Positions 9,009-18,275 of a stretch of DNA of 64,000 nucleotides are shown one piece after another. How positions within the stretch are numbered: position 1 is the stretch's first letter; every line of letters begins with the position of its first letter. The notes beneath the pieces are model-generated. The model did no database searches. It was not told the DNA's origin and saw only the letters and a list, made by a program, of their open reading frames with translations. Origin of the DNA: Cyanobacteriota bacterium (lineage in GTDB: Bacteria; Cyanobacteriota; Cyanobacteriia; PCC-6307; Cyanobiaceae). The DNA is taken from assembly GCA_026389335.1 (NCBI GenBank), contig JAPLIB010000088.1, positions 91,563 to 155,562 of the forward strand. The letters run 5' to 3'. The translations under genes and the position numbers were made by a program.

Positions 9009-10730
9009 TTGTTGCGCCTGAGTGAGCTGAAATTACCCCTGGACCATACGGATGTCGAACTGAGCGCCGCCGTATGCCGCCGGCTGCAGCTGCCGCCGCA
9101 GGCCTTGCGTGGTCATCAGCTGGTGAAATGCAGCGTCGATGCGCGCCGCCATGGGGCGATCGCCCTCGTCTACAGCCTCGACCTCGACCTAGCCCTCAGC
9201 GGTGCCGAGCAACAGCGCTTGCTCAAGCGCTTCGCCGGCGATCCCCATCTGCGACCGGCACCGGATACCGCCTACCAATTCGTCGCCAGAGCAGGGGATG
9301 GTTCGGCGGAGCTGGCCGAGGCTCTCAAACGGCGACCGGTGGTGGTGGGTGCAGGCCCATGCGGCTACTTCGCCGCCTTGCTGCTGGCCCAGATGGGTCT
9401 GCGTCCGTTGCTGCTGGAACGGGGCAAACCGGTGAAGCAACGCAGTGCCGACACCTTCGGCTTCTGGCGCGGCAGCCAGCCGTTCGACCCCGAATCCAAT
9501 GCCCAGTTCGGTGAAGGCGGAGCTGGCACCTTTTCCGATGGCAAGCTCTACAGCCAGGTCAGCGAGGATCCCCGCCTGGTGCGCAAGGTGCTCGCAGAGT
9601 TGGTGGCCGCAGGCGCCAACGCCGAGATCCTCACCCTGCACCGGCCCCACATCGGTACCTTCAAGCTGGCCACGGTGGTGCGGGGCCTGCGGGCGCATAT
9701 CGAAGCACTGGGGGGGGAGGTGCGCTTTGGCTGCCTGGTGCAGGAGCTGGTGCTGGAGCCCGGCCTTTCGCGGCAGGTGCGCGGCGTGAAGTTGGCCAGT
9801 GGCGAGATCATCGCCACCGATCACGTCGCCTTCGCCCCAGGTCACAGTGCCCGTGACAGCTTCGCGGCACTGCATCGGCAGGGGGTGGCCATGCAGCCCA
9901 AGCCATTTGCGATCGGGGTGCGGATTGAACATCCCCAGCAGCTGATCGACCGGGCCCGCTGGGGCGCAGCGGCCGGTCATCCGCGCCTGGGTCCGGCCGA
10001 GTACAAGCTCGTGCACCACATCGCCGGCGGCCGTGATGTCTACAGCTTCTGCATGTGCCCAGGTGGGCTGGTGGTGGGGGCTACCTCGGAGCGGGGTTGC
10101 GTCGTCACCAACGGCATGAGTCAGCACTCCCGCAATGAGCGCAACGCCAATAGTGCGTTGGTGGTGAACGTGACTCTTGAGGATCTGGAGCCCTGGGGCC
10201 AGCTTCCCGGTGATCCCCTGGCGGGCATTGCCTTCCAGCGGCACTGGGAACAACAGGCTTTCGCGGCCGGCGGCGGCGATTATCGTGCTCCGGCCCAGTG
10301 GGTGCCGGACTTCCTGGCGGGCTGCAGCAGCGACAACAACAACAACAACAAGGGCGGCGTAGAGGCCTCGTATCAGCCAGGCATTCGTTTGAGCGCCCTG
10401 GATTCGTGTCTACCGGATTTCGTGATCGCCGCCCTGAAGGAGGCACTCCCCGCTTTTGAACGGCGCATTCCCGGCTATAGCGGCCCCGGTATTTTGATCA
10501 CGGGTGTTGAAACGCGCACCTCGTCGCCGCTGCGGCTGAACCGCGACGCGACAACACGCGAAAGCACCAACACCCCCGGGCTCTACCCAGGGGGTGAAGG
10601 TGCTGGTTATGCCGGCGGAATTCTCTCGGCGGCAATCGATGGGATTCGCCTGGCCGAGGCGATTGCGATCAACCTTCTTCGTCCTCGGCTCCCAGGGGAA
10701 CGAGACGAATCTGCTTGCGACCCAGCTTGA
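9009..10730 (+). CDS. FAD-dependent dehydrogenase (COG2509-type NAD(P)/FAD oxidoreductase)
   Basis: This is a flavoprotein of unknown substrate. An N-terminal DUF-like domain of about 100 residues (LRLSELKLPLDHTD...) precedes a Rossmann FAD site VVVGAGPCGYFAALLLAQMG at about residue 111, with the characteristic ERGKPVKQRSADTFGFW and FGEGGAGTFSDGKLYS segments. The C-terminus has the FAD-contacting GEGAGYAGGI. No ATG is available near the N-terminus; TTG 9009 gives MLRLSELKLP, and an earlier TTG at 8964 is possible. Oddities are a run of asparagines (about residues 440-444) encoded by a CAA-type microsatellite, and a 62-nt tail-to-tail overlap with the cyAbrB gene. Confidence 0.85.
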   Translation: MLRLSELKLPLDHTDVELSAAVCRRLQLPPQALRGHQLVKCSVDARRHGAIALVYSLDLDLALSGAEQQRLLKRFAGDPHLRPAPDTAYQFVARAGDGSAELAEALKRRPVVVGAGPCGYFAALLLAQMGLRPLLLERGKPVKQRSADTFGFWRGSQPFDPESNAQFGEGGAGTFSDGKLYSQVSEDPRLVRKVLAELVAAGANAEILTLHRPHIGTFKLATVVRGLRAHIEALGGEVRFGCLVQELVLEPGLSRQVRGVKLASGEIIATDHVAFAPGHSARDSFAALHRQGVAMQPKPFAIGVRIEHPQQLIDRARWGAAAGHPRLGPAEYKLVHHIAGGRDVYSFCMCPGGLVVGATSERGCVVTNGMSQHSRNERNANSALVVNVTLEDLEPWGQLPGDPLAGIAFQRHWEQQAFAAGGGDYRAPAQWVPDFLAGCSSDNNNNNKGGVEASYQPGIRLSALDSCLPDFVIAALKEALPAFERRIPGYSGPGILITGVETRTSSPLRLNRDATTRESTNTPGLYPGGEGAGYAGGILSAAIDGIRLAEAIAINLLRPRLPGERDESACDPA

Positions 10731-11031
10731 TCTCGAATTCGTCGCCGGGCTTGAGGTCGAGCATCGCCGTGTAGGCCTTGCCCACCATCAGGTTGCCGTT
10801 GAACTGAACTTTGGTGTTGAAACTGAGCTTGCGGCCTGCCTTCCCGGCCTTGGGAGCCGCTCCAAAGTCGACGCCCTTGGCGTTTAGCAGCGCTTCATAG
10901 AAGGCGGTGAAATTCAACCGTTCGGTGCCATCCCGCTTAGCAGAGACGTAGCCGCAGGCCCTGACGATGTCTGACTTGCTGACATCTCCCAGTTCTTTGA
11001 CTTTGGCGAGAAGCTCGATTCCTGTAAGCAT
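10669..11031 (-). CDS. cyAbrB-family transcriptional regulator
   Basis: Cyanobacterial AbrB-like DNA-binding proteins bind DNA through a C-terminal swapped-hairpin domain and affect carbon and nitrogen balance. The 120-residue protein has the N-terminal cyAbrB-specific part (MLTGIELLAKVKELG, KSDIVRACGYVS) and the C-terminal AbrB-like part (VGKAYTAMLDLKPGDEFEI, GRKQIRLVPL). Its last 62 nt overlap the convergent FAD-dehydrogenase gene, so the two transcripts are antisense at their 3' ends. An upstream TAAGAT box is a possible promoter. Which cyAbrB paralogue this is cannot be decided from the sequence alone. Confidence 0.9.
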   Translation of the reverse strand: MLTGIELLAKVKELGDVSKSDIVRACGYVSAKRDGTERLNFTAFYEALLNAKGVDFGAAPKAGKAGRKLSFNTKVQFNGNLMVGKAYTAMLDLKPGDEFEIKLGRKQIRLVPLGAEDEEG

Positions 11032-11057
11032 GTGCTCATTTATGCAACATCTGAATC

Positions 11058-11063
11058 ATCTTA
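11058..11063 (-). promoter_or_regulatory. Possible -10 box of the cyAbrB gene
   Basis: The minus strand reads TAAGAT here, 27 nt before the cyAbrB ATG, with a following AT-rich stretch in an otherwise GC-rich region. A TTG-containing -35 candidate is present but its spacing is shorter than ideal. This is weak evidence by eye. The rest of 11032-11266 holds no supported gene. Confidence 0.3.
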
Positions 11064-11266
11064 CCCCATGGCGCCTTTTGCAAGTCGAAGCAGAGCCTCT
11101 TGCCGACATGTGCGCCAGTGGTAGTCATGTCCAGGCTCGCCATCTGGTCTGGCCATGGCTATGGCGATTCGGCGACCACCCGTCGTGTCCAGTGCCCAGC
11201 AGTCGCCAGCGATCGGCCATCGCCAGCGCTCGGCTCAGCTCTGGAAGATGCTAAGCTTCAGGACGC

Positions 11267-12076
11267 TCAGCCCTGGGAAACGATGCCACTCCACTGCACC
11301 GCCTTCACCTGATCCCGACGCCAGGAATGGAACAGGGCTGGCTCTGCCACCGTGCACAGGGGGCAAACAGCCATGGACTCGCGCGGAACGCCCGCGTTTT
11401 CCAGTTGCCTCACGATGGCACTGCGCAGATCAAGGCGATCGTGATCGGGGTCGGGATCGGCCAGCAGGGCACCGCAGGCGATCAGCTCCTCCAGGGCCGC
11501 CTCGTTCTGGCCGCCGTGGGCTTGCAGGGATGCCGCCACTTCCAGGCTCACGGACCGCTCCACCTGGTAGTTGGCACCACTGACACAAGGGCCAATCGCG
11601 ATCAGTAGCTCGGCGGGATTGGATCCGGCGGCGACCAGGCGAGCCATGGCTATGGGCAGGATGCGACCCGCCACACCACGCCAGCCGGCATGGCAGGCCG
11701 CAACCCGTCCGCTGTGGGGATCGGCCATCAGCACGGGGGCGCAGTCGGCGCTGCACACCCAGAGACTCTGGCCACCGCCATCGCTGACCAGCCCATCAGC
11801 CTCGGGCCAGGGTTCGGAGCTGGCCTCGGCTGCGGCCAGCACCACGGCACTGTGGATCTGCTGGGGCCGGTGCACGCTGATACCGGCACTCAGGTAGCCA
11901 GCCAGTTCGCCCGGGCCGCGGCCCTGCCATTGGCGGTTGAAAAAGCCATGCTCAAACGCCGCCAGCTGATCGGCCTGGAGATAGGAGCCGCCGTAGGTCC
12001 CCACCCAGGTCCAGCCGGGTAGATCATTGAAGCCGGCATCGGGTCGATCGAAGGGAGCCTTGAGGGCTTCAGCCAT
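11267..12076 (-). CDS. pgeF: Polyphenol oxidase / YfiH (PgeF) family protein
   Basis: These are multicopper-oxidase-like single-domain proteins; bacterial members act as purine nucleoside phosphorylase/adenosine deaminase-type enzymes or peptidoglycan-editing factors. The 269 residues have the family Zn/Cu-site blocks: GFFNRQWQGRG near the N-terminus, CSADCAPVLMAD in the middle, and ACHAGWRGVAGRI. ATG 12076 (MAEALKAPFDRP) is preferred to an upstream in-frame start, because the upstream part is proline-rich antisense sequence of the preceding gene. The ATG overlaps the Tab2-like stop by 8 nt (ATGGCTGA), so it is the last gene of a coupled three-gene operon. Confidence 0.88.
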   Translation of the reverse strand: MAEALKAPFDRPDAGFNDLPGWTWVGTYGGSYLQADQLAAFEHGFFNRQWQGRGPGELAGYLSAGISVHRPQQIHSAVVLAAAEASSEPWPEADGLVSDGGGQSLWVCSADCAPVLMADPHSGRVAACHAGWRGVAGRILPIAMARLVAAGSNPAELLIAIGPCVSGANYQVERSVSLEVAASLQAHGGQNEAALEELIACGALLADPDPDHDRLDLRSAIVRQLENAGVPRESMAVCPLCTVAEPALFHSWRRDQVKAVQWSGIVSQG

Positions 12077-13007
12077 CAGCCAGATCCCGCAACAACCAGA
12101 AACCATCAAGCCGTTCGGCCCCGTCTTCGCTCTGAACAGCAATGAACTGCAGGCCACCGGCGTTCTCCCTGGCGGCAGCAAAGGCGGTGGCGGCGGCGGC
12201 GGCTTCGGCGGCGGGCAGGCTCGCCAGCAGCCAACGATCTTCGAGGCCGGCTTCGAGCACCAACTGCTCGCCATCGATTTCCAGTCGAACCGGCTCCAGA
12301 CCCGCCAGCCAACCGGCAATAGCCAGAGCCCGGGTGCGGCTGAACAGGCGAATCCCCGGGATCGGCGTGGCTGCAGTGATGGTTGGTGGCAGGGTCACCA
12401 GGCCGGCGAAGCCGATTTCCCAGTCGGGGGCCTCGGCCAGGGCGCCAAAGGGCAGGGTGGCCCAGCTCCAGCGATCGCCCCGCACCGCCTCCGGTAACAG
12501 CACAGACACCGGCCGGATTGCCAGCGGCGGCGGCGCCAGGGGGCCGGCCAGATAGCCGGGGTCCTGGGGATAGACCTCAAGCTGCCGCAGTTGGAGCCAT
12601 TCCACCAGGCTGTAGCAGCGGCGACTGGGCACCAGCTCCAGGCCCAGGCCCTCGGCGGCTCGCTGCACCATGGTGCGCATCGATCCGCGCCAGCAGCGGA
12701 TCCGCCGTGGATTGCCGTAACCCTGGCAGTGGGCCTCCGCCAGGGCCGCTTCGATCGCCTCCTTCAACCAGATGGAATTGACACTGGCGGCAGGGCAGGC
12801 GCGCATCCAGCGGAAGGGTTCGGCCTGGCTTTTCCCCAGCGGGTCCGGGGTGGCGCAGATCAACAGCTCCCAGCGCTTTTTGCCGTCCTCCTCCAGGATC
12901 GGTCGCGAGTAGTAATCGAGTTCCCAGTCCGGTCCGGCAGCCAGGGGCTGCTCCAGGCCGAGTGAACCCTCCACCTCAGGGGGGCCATCCACACGAAGCC
13001 GACTCAT
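12069..13007 (-). CDS. Tab2/ATAB2-like RNA-binding protein
   Basis: Tab2-family proteins are known from Chlamydomonas and Arabidopsis as factors for translation of photosystem I (psaB) mRNA, and homologues are conserved in cyanobacteria. The 312-residue protein has the N-terminal WELDYYSRPI and WELLIC blocks and the internal RRIRCWRGSMRTMVQRAAEG and LVPSRRCYSLVEWLQ segments. It is coupled at both ends: ATGA overlap with the S1-like gene upstream and an 8-nt overlap with pgeF downstream. The neighbourhood with an S1 protein fits a role in mRNA binding. Its role in this organism is an inference from the family. Confidence 0.85.
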   Translation of the reverse strand: MSRLRVDGPPEVEGSLGLEQPLAAGPDWELDYYSRPILEEDGKKRWELLICATPDPLGKSQAEPFRWMRACPAASVNSIWLKEAIEAALAEAHCQGYGNPRRIRCWRGSMRTMVQRAAEGLGLELVPSRRCYSLVEWLQLRQLEVYPQDPGYLAGPLAPPPLAIRPVSVLLPEAVRGDRWSWATLPFGALAEAPDWEIGFAGLVTLPPTITAATPIPGIRLFSRTRALAIAGWLAGLEPVRLEIDGEQLVLEAGLEDRWLLASLPAAEAAAAATAFAAARENAGGLQFIAVQSEDGAERLDGFWLLRDLADG

Positions 13008-14347
13008 CCCGCCGCCTGCTCCTGTTGCCGCAACACCGAGCGGGCCCGGTTGGCCCGCTCGACCGCTTCGGCCATCACCTGCTCCTTGGCGATCAGCAAT
13101 TCCCCGGGCTGGTTTTCCAGCAGGGCCGTGTTGAGGGCGATGCGGCCGCGGGCAGGGTCGAGATCGGTGATCAGGGCCTTGACCCGATCGCCCTGCTGGA
13201 ATGCTTCCCGCAGATCGCGCAGCGCCACGCCGGTGACGCAGGAGTGGTGCAGCAGACCGCTGACGCCACCGAGGTCGATGAAGAAGCCATAGGGCTTCAG
13301 TGACACCACCTGCCCTTCCACCAACTGGCCGACTTCCAGCTCGGTGAACCGGGCGGCGCTGGCGGCACGTTTCTCGGAGAGCACCAGCTTGTGGGTTTCG
13401 ATATTCACCTCCAGGAAGGCGACCCCCAGGGTCTTGCCCACCAGGGCCTCATGGCTGTCGCCTTCGTTGAGCTGGGAGCGGGGAATGAAGCCCCTGAGGC
13501 CCTCGAGATCACAGGTGACACCACCTCGGTTGAAGCCGGTGACCTTGACCTGGACCACCTTGCCATCCTTCTCCATCTGGCGCACTTTCTCCCAGCTCTG
13601 GCGCAGGGCCAGGGCACGGGCGCTGATGGTGACCATGCCATCTGCGTTCTGTTCGCGAGTGACCAGGACCTCCACGTTCAGCCCGCGTGGGAAGCGCTCC
13701 TTGAGGCTGGTGATCACGCCGAGGCCGCATTCGCTCTTGGGCATGAAGCCCGGCGCCTTGCCACCGATATCGACATAGACGCCATCACTTTCAACGGCGA
13801 TCACGGTGCCGCGCACCACCTCGCCGGTGGTGCCCACCGGTTCGTTCTGATCGAGGGCAGCCAGGAAGGCCTCCTCATCGAAGTCGAAATCGTCAACGGT
13901 GCGGCCCGGGATGGCCTGGGAAGCCGGCTCGGGGGCTACTGAAGCCGCTGAGCCAACCTGGCGTTTGGCCGATCCTGAAGCCTTGCCACGGCGATCAACC
14001 GGACCGAGCAGGTCCGCCATGGTCATCCCCTCCATCGCGCCCATATCGAAGAGGTCGTCGTCCGAGACGACGCGGGCGGTGGGCGCCTGGGCGGCACCAG
14101 CGGCTGCCTGGGCGGCAACCGGGGCAGGGACGCCGCCGGGGGGCACCGGAGCGGCCAGGGGCTTGGGCGCTGCCACCGCAGCGGCTGCGGCTGCTGCTGC
14201 AGCTGCAGTGGCTGTCGGCGAGCGGACAGCCACAACGTCCTCTCTCTTGATCATCAGCACCTGGGGAGGCTTGCGGGGCGCCTGGGGGGCAGGACGCTGG
14301 CCGGGATTCAGGGGCTGACGCGACGCGGGATTGCCGGATCCGGCCAT
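13004..14347 (-). CDS. S1-domain RNA-binding protein (30S ribosomal protein S1 homologue, Nbp1/Rps1b-like)
   Basis: Three S1 RNA-binding domains are visible: GEVVRGTVIAVESDGVYVD at about residue 192, VVQVKVTGFNRGGVTCDLEG at about 275, and VEGQVVSLKPYGFFIDLGG at about 365. The first roughly 150 residues are Ala/Pro-rich and low in complexity, followed by an acidic patch (DDFDFDEEAFLAALD). At 447 residues it is longer than a typical cyanobacterial S1, because of that extension. ATG 14347 is chosen because the frame upstream is antisense to the creatininase gene's leader. It heads the S1-Tab2-PgeF operon with an ATGA overlap to Tab2. Whether it is a ribosomal or an accessory S1 cannot be told from sequence. 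Confidence 0.85.
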   Translation of the reverse strand: MAGSGNPASRQPLNPGQRPAPQAPRKPPQVLMIKREDVVAVRSPTATAAAAAAAAAAVAAPKPLAAPVPPGGVPAPVAAQAAAGAAQAPTARVVSDDDLFDMGAMEGMTMADLLGPVDRRGKASGSAKRQVGSAASVAPEPASQAIPGRTVDDFDFDEEAFLAALDQNEPVGTTGEVVRGTVIAVESDGVYVDIGGKAPGFMPKSECGLGVITSLKERFPRGLNVEVLVTREQNADGMVTISARALALRQSWEKVRQMEKDGKVVQVKVTGFNRGGVTCDLEGLRGFIPRSQLNEGDSHEALVGKTLGVAFLEVNIETHKLVLSEKRAASAARFTELEVGQLVEGQVVSLKPYGFFIDLGGVSGLLHHSCVTGVALRDLREAFQQGDRVKALITDLDPARGRIALNTALLENQPGELLIAKEQVMAEAVERANRARSVLRQQEQAAG

Positions 14348-14423
14348 GACCTCTGAAGTGCTGCGGCTCCACACTGTACGAACCGGAGCCGGTCCGACCG
14401 CTCGCCAGCACCGATCTGCCGCC

Positions 14424-15293
14424 ATGTCCCAGTCCCAGCGCCGTCTTGAGACCATGACCTGGCCGGAGCTGCAGCGCCAGGCCGCCAGACCGGGCAGCAC
14501 GGTGATCTGGCCTTTTGGGGCCTTTGAGCAGCACGGCCCCCATCTGCCCCTGAGCACCGATGCCCTGTTCGCCGATCGGATCACCGATGCGGTGCTGGCC
14601 GAACTGGATCCAAGTCTGCCGATCTGGCGCTTGCCACTGCAGCATCTGGGCTTTTCTCCGGAGCACCAAGGCTTTGCCGGCACCCTCAGCCTGCCCGCCG
14701 AGTTGCTGATCTCCCTGGTGGTGACCGTTGGCCGCCAGCTGGAGCTGGCCGGCTTCCAGCGGCTGGTCCTGCTCAATGGCCACGGCGGTCAGATCGGCTT
14801 GCTGGAGGTGGCGGGCCGAACCCTGCGTGCCCAGCACCCTCGCCTGGCGGTTTTGCCTTGCTTCCTCTGGCGCGGCCCGGAGGGCATTGCCGAGCTGATT
14901 CCGGAGCCGGAACGCAGCCAGGGGCTCCATGCCGGCCTGGCCGAAACCAGCCTGATGCTGCATCTGGCGCCGGAGCTCACCGGTCCGCTGCGCCCCACGG
15001 ATGGACCCTCCGCCCCGCTCGGCCCTGACGATCCAGCGGCTGCCGTGCCGGACTCCATGGGTTCCGCCGTTGCACGGGCCGCCGGCCTGCCGCCGCCGGG
15101 CTGGAGCCTCGAGGGTCTGGCCCCGTGCTGTTGGATCACCAGTGAGTTCAGTGCCAGCGGCGTGATCGGCAGTGCGGAGGGCGCCAGCGCCGACCTGGGT
15201 GAACGGCTGTTTCAACGGTTGGTAGAGGGCTGGCGGCAACGCCTTGATGCCTTGCTGCGCAGTGACTGGCCACCGATCTCTGGCGCAGGGTGA
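14424..15293 (+). CDS. Creatininase-family amidohydrolase
   Basis: This 289-residue metal-dependent hydrolase-like protein has family blocks: [23 protein letters not shown] near residue 30 (E and H metal ligands), the HQGFAGTLS region near 90, LLNGHGGQ near 116, and [11 protein letters not shown] near 170 (E ligand). Real creatininase activity is unlikely to be its role; members of this superfamily also act in riboflavin and mycofactocin pathways. ATG 14424 ([16 protein letters not shown]) fits the family start. It is divergent from the S1 gene (76 nt apart) and just upstream of ado, so it may be cotranscribed with the alkane genes. Confidence 0.87.
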   Translation: MSQSQRRLETMTWPELQRQAARPGSTVIWPFGAFEQHGPHLPLSTDALFADRITDAVLAELDPSLPIWRLPLQHLGFSPEHQGFAGTLSLPAELLISLVVTVGRQLELAGFQRLVLLNGHGGQIGLLEVAGRTLRAQHPRLAVLPCFLWRGPEGIAELIPEPERSQGLHAGLAETSLMLHLAPELTGPLRPTDGPSAPLGPDDPAAAVPDSMGSAVARAAGLPPPGWSLEGLAPCCWITSEFSASGVIGSAEGASADLGERLFQRLVEGWRQRLDALLRSDWPPISGAG

Positions 15294-15327
15294 CTACAGT
15301 CGCGAACAGACGTTGATCGCGGTTGTC

Positions 15328-16101
15328 ATGCCGACCATCCAATCCATCACCACCGCTGGAATCAGCAGCGATGCCGAAACCAGCCGGAATGTCGCCATGG
15401 GTCAGCCCACCCTCGATCGGAGCAGCGACGATCTGCCCGACTTCACCAGCCCTGTCTACAAAGATGCCTACAGCCGCATCAATGCGATCGTGATCGAAGG
15501 GGAACAGGAAGCCCACGACAACTACATTTCTCTTGGCACCTTGATTCCCGATCAGGCCGATGAGCTGGCGCGGCTTGCCCGCATGGAGCTGAAGCACATG
15601 AAGGGCTTCACCGCTTGCGCCGCCAATCTCGGTGTTGAGGCCGACATGCCGTTCGCCAAGGAATTCTTCACGCCTCTGCGGGACAACTTCCAGGCCGGAC
15701 TGCAAGACGGCAAGGTGGTTACCTGTCTGCTTATCCAGTCCCTGCTGATTGAGGCGTTTGCGATTGCCGCTTACCATATCTACATCCCGGTTGCCGATCC
15801 TTTCGCGCGTCGGATCACCGAGGCCGTCGTCAAAGACGAATACACCCATCTCAACTACGGTCAGGAATGGCTGAAGGCCAATTTCGAGGCCAGCCATGCT
15901 GAGCTGGAGCAGGCCAACCGCGACAACCTGCCCCATGTGCGTCGCATGTTGGAGCGAGTCGCCACGGATGCGGCGGTGCTGCAGATGGAAAAGAGTGCTC
16001 TGATTGAAGATTTTATGATCGCCTACCAGGAGGCTCTCACTGAGATCGGCTTCAACTCCCGCGAGATCGCCAGAATGGCGGTGGTTGCCCTGGTCGGCTG
16101 A
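15328..16101 (+). CDS. ado: Aldehyde-deformylating oxygenase (alkane synthase)
   Basis: This ferritin-like di-iron enzyme cleaves fatty aldehydes (C16-C18) to alkanes and formate using O2 and electrons. The 257-residue protein carries the expected ligands: E in GEQEAHDNY (about residue 58), E and H in [11 protein letters not shown] (about 90), E in [15 protein letters not shown] (about 142), and the second pair in [15 protein letters not shown] (about 171). Start ATG 15328 ([11 protein letters not shown]) is supported by the usual N-terminal length. It sits directly before the acyl-ACP reductase that provides its substrate. Confidence 0.96.
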   Translation: MPTIQSITTAGISSDAETSRNVAMGQPTLDRSSDDLPDFTSPVYKDAYSRINAIVIEGEQEAHDNYISLGTLIPDQADELARLARMELKHMKGFTACAANLGVEADMPFAKEFFTPLRDNFQAGLQDGKVVTCLLIQSLLIEAFAIAAYHIYIPVADPFARRITEAVVKDEYTHLNYGQEWLKANFEASHAELEQANRDNLPHVRRMLERVATDAAVLQMEKSALIEDFMIAYQEALTEIGFNSREIARMAVVALVG

Positions 16102-16189
16102 GGCTGCCCGAATAGCTCCGGCTGGCCATGGCAAGATGTGACGCCGGCGACACTTTCAGTTCGCCTGCTCCCCTTCCCTCCCCGCCCGC

Positions 16190-17245
16190 ATGTTCGGCCT
16201 GATCGGTCACTCCACCAGCCTTGCCGCCGCCTGTGAACTGGCCGAGCGGCTTGGCTATCCGGAGTACGCCCAGGGGGATCTCGACATGTGGTGCAGCGCT
16301 CCACCCCAGCTGGTCGAGAATTTCTCGGTCACCAGCGCCACCGGCAAGATCATTGAAGGCGCCTATATCGATTCGGTATTTGTGCCTGAGATGTTGCGCC
16401 GCTTCAAAACGGCAAAGCGCAAAGTGCTCAACGCCATGGAGCTGGCCCAGAAGCGCGGCATCGCCATCAGTGCCCTGGGCGGTTTCACCTCAATCATTTT
16501 TGAGGATATGAATCTGCTCAAGGAGCAGCAGGTGCGCGCCACCACCCTCGAATGGGAACGGTTCACCACCGGCAACACCCACACCGCCTGGGTGATCTGC
16601 CGCCAGGTTGAGGTGAACGCCCCCAGGATCGGCATCGACCTGGCCAAGGCCAGGGTGGCGGTGATCGGCGCCACCGGCGATATCGGCAGTGCGGTGTGCC
16701 GCTGGCTCAGCCAGCGCACCGGCGTGGGCGAGCTGCTGCTGGTGGCCCGCAAGGAGCAGCCCCTGCTGGATCTGCAGAGCGAATTGGGTGGTGGTCGCAT
16801 CCTGCCATTGGCGGAGGCCTTGCAGCAGGCGGATGTGGTGGTGTGGGTGGCGAGCCTGCCTGAAAGCCTCAGCATCGACCCCGCCAACCTGCCCAATCCC
16901 TGCCTGATGATCGATGGCGGTTATCCCAAAAATCTCGATAGCAAGGCCAGCGGCGCCGGCATTCATGTGCTGAAGGGCGGCATCGTTGAATTTCACCAGG
17001 ACATTGATTGGCAGGTGGTGGCACTGGCCGCTGACATGGCCAGACCCCAGCGCCAGATGTTCGCCTGCTTCGCTGAGGCGATGCTGCTGGACTTTGAAGA
17101 GTTGCACACCAACTTCAGCTGGGGGCGCAACCACATCACGCTCGAGAAGATGGAGCTGATCGGCGCCGCTTCGCTGCGCCACGGTTTCCAGGCCCTCAGC
17201 CTGGAGGCCAGCTCCGCCCCGGCCCCAAGCCTCGCCACCGCCTGA
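16190..17245 (+). CDS. aar: Long-chain acyl-[acyl-carrier-protein] reductase
   Basis: This enzyme reduces fatty acyl-ACP to fatty aldehyde with NADPH; ADO then makes the alkane. The 351 residues start [11 protein letters not shown], typical of the family. A central SDR-like NADPH site [18 protein letters not shown] lies at about residue 163. The conserved nucleophilic cysteine region [15 protein letters not shown] is at about 240-250. The gene follows ado by 88 nt and precedes accA by 16 nt, linking alkane formation to fatty acid synthesis. Confidence 0.96.
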   Translation: MFGLIGHSTSLAAACELAERLGYPEYAQGDLDMWCSAPPQLVENFSVTSATGKIIEGAYIDSVFVPEMLRRFKTAKRKVLNAMELAQKRGIAISALGGFTSIIFEDMNLLKEQQVRATTLEWERFTTGNTHTAWVICRQVEVNAPRIGIDLAKARVAVIGATGDIGSAVCRWLSQRTGVGELLLVARKEQPLLDLQSELGGGRILPLAEALQQADVVVWVASLPESLSIDPANLPNPCLMIDGGYPKNLDSKASGAGIHVLKGGIVEFHQDIDWQVVALAADMARPQRQMFACFAEAMLLDFEELHTNFSWGRNHITLEKMELIGAASLRHGFQALSLEASSAPAPSLATA

Positions 17246-17261
17246 CCCCCCTCCTGACCCC

Positions 17262-18251
17262 ATGGCCCGCCGCGCCCTGCTGGATTTTGAAAAGCCTCTG
17301 GTGGAACTTGAGGAGCAGATCGAACAGATCCGCCAGCTCGCCCGCGATTCCGAGGTGGATGTCAGCCAGCAGCTGCTGCAGTTGGAAACTCTGGCCAGCC
17401 GGCGCCGCGAAGACATCTTCAGCGCCCTGACACCAGCCCAGAAGATTCAGGTGGCTCGCCATCCGCAGCGACCCAGCACCCTCGATTACATCCAGCTGCT
17501 CTGCGATTCCTGGATCGAGCTGCATGGCGATCGCCGTGGTTCCGATGACAAGGCGATGGTGGGTGGCATCGGTCGCATCGGTGACCAGGCTGTTGTGATG
17601 CTCGGCCAGCAGAAGGGCCGTGATACCAAGGAGAACATGGCCCGCAATTTCGGCATGGCCTCCCCCGGTGGCTATCGCAAGGCGATGCGGCTGATGGAGC
17701 ACGCCGATCGCTTCCGCCTGCCGATCATCACCTTCATTGACACCCCCGGCGCCTATGCCGGCATCCTGGCCGAAGAGCAGGGCCAGGGGGAAGCGATCGC
17801 CGTGAACCTGCGCGAGATGTTCCGGCTGCGGGTGCCGATCATCGCCACCGTGATCGGGGAAGGTGGCTCCGGTGGCGCCCTGGGTATCGGCGTGGCCGAT
17901 CGGTTGCTGATGTTCGAGCACAGCGTGTATACCGTGGCCAGCCCGGAGGCCTGCGCCTCCATCCTCTGGCGCGATGCGGCCAAAGCACCGACCGCCGCCG
18001 AAGCTCTCAAGATCACTGGGGTGGATTTGCTGCAGCTCGGCGTGATCGACTCCGTGCTGCGCGAACCCACCGGGGGCAACCACTGGGCACCGCTGGAAGC
18101 CGCGGCTACGCTACGTATCGCCCTGCTCGAGAACTTGTCGCAACTGCAGGCTCTGAGCGAAGAGGAGCTGCTCGATCAGCGATACGCCAAGTTCCGCCGC
18201 ATGGGTCGCTACCTCGACGCGAGCACGCCAGAGCCGGCCCGGATTGCTTAA
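17262..18251 (+). CDS. accA: Acetyl-CoA carboxylase carboxyltransferase, alpha subunit
   Basis: Subunit of the carboxyltransferase that transfers CO2 from biotin-BCCP to acetyl-CoA, making malonyl-CoA for fatty acid synthesis. The 329-residue protein begins [20 protein letters not shown], then has [19 protein letters not shown], the oxyanion-binding segments [11 protein letters not shown] and [16 protein letters not shown], and ENSV-like [18 protein letters not shown]. Length and motifs are complete. It lies 16 nt downstream of aar and 24 nt upstream of an SDR gene, probably one transcript. Confidence 0.97.
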   Translation: MARRALLDFEKPLVELEEQIEQIRQLARDSEVDVSQQLLQLETLASRRREDIFSALTPAQKIQVARHPQRPSTLDYIQLLCDSWIELHGDRRGSDDKAMVGGIGRIGDQAVVMLGQQKGRDTKENMARNFGMASPGGYRKAMRLMEHADRFRLPIITFIDTPGAYAGILAEEQGQGEAIAVNLREMFRLRVPIIATVIGEGGSGGALGIGVADRLLMFEHSVYTVASPEACASILWRDAAKAPTAAEALKITGVDLLQLGVIDSVLREPTGGNHWAPLEAAATLRIALLENLSQLQALSEEELLDQRYAKFRRMGRYLDASTPEPARIA

Positions 18252-18275
18252 GGTTTTCTTCCACGTTCTGATTCC

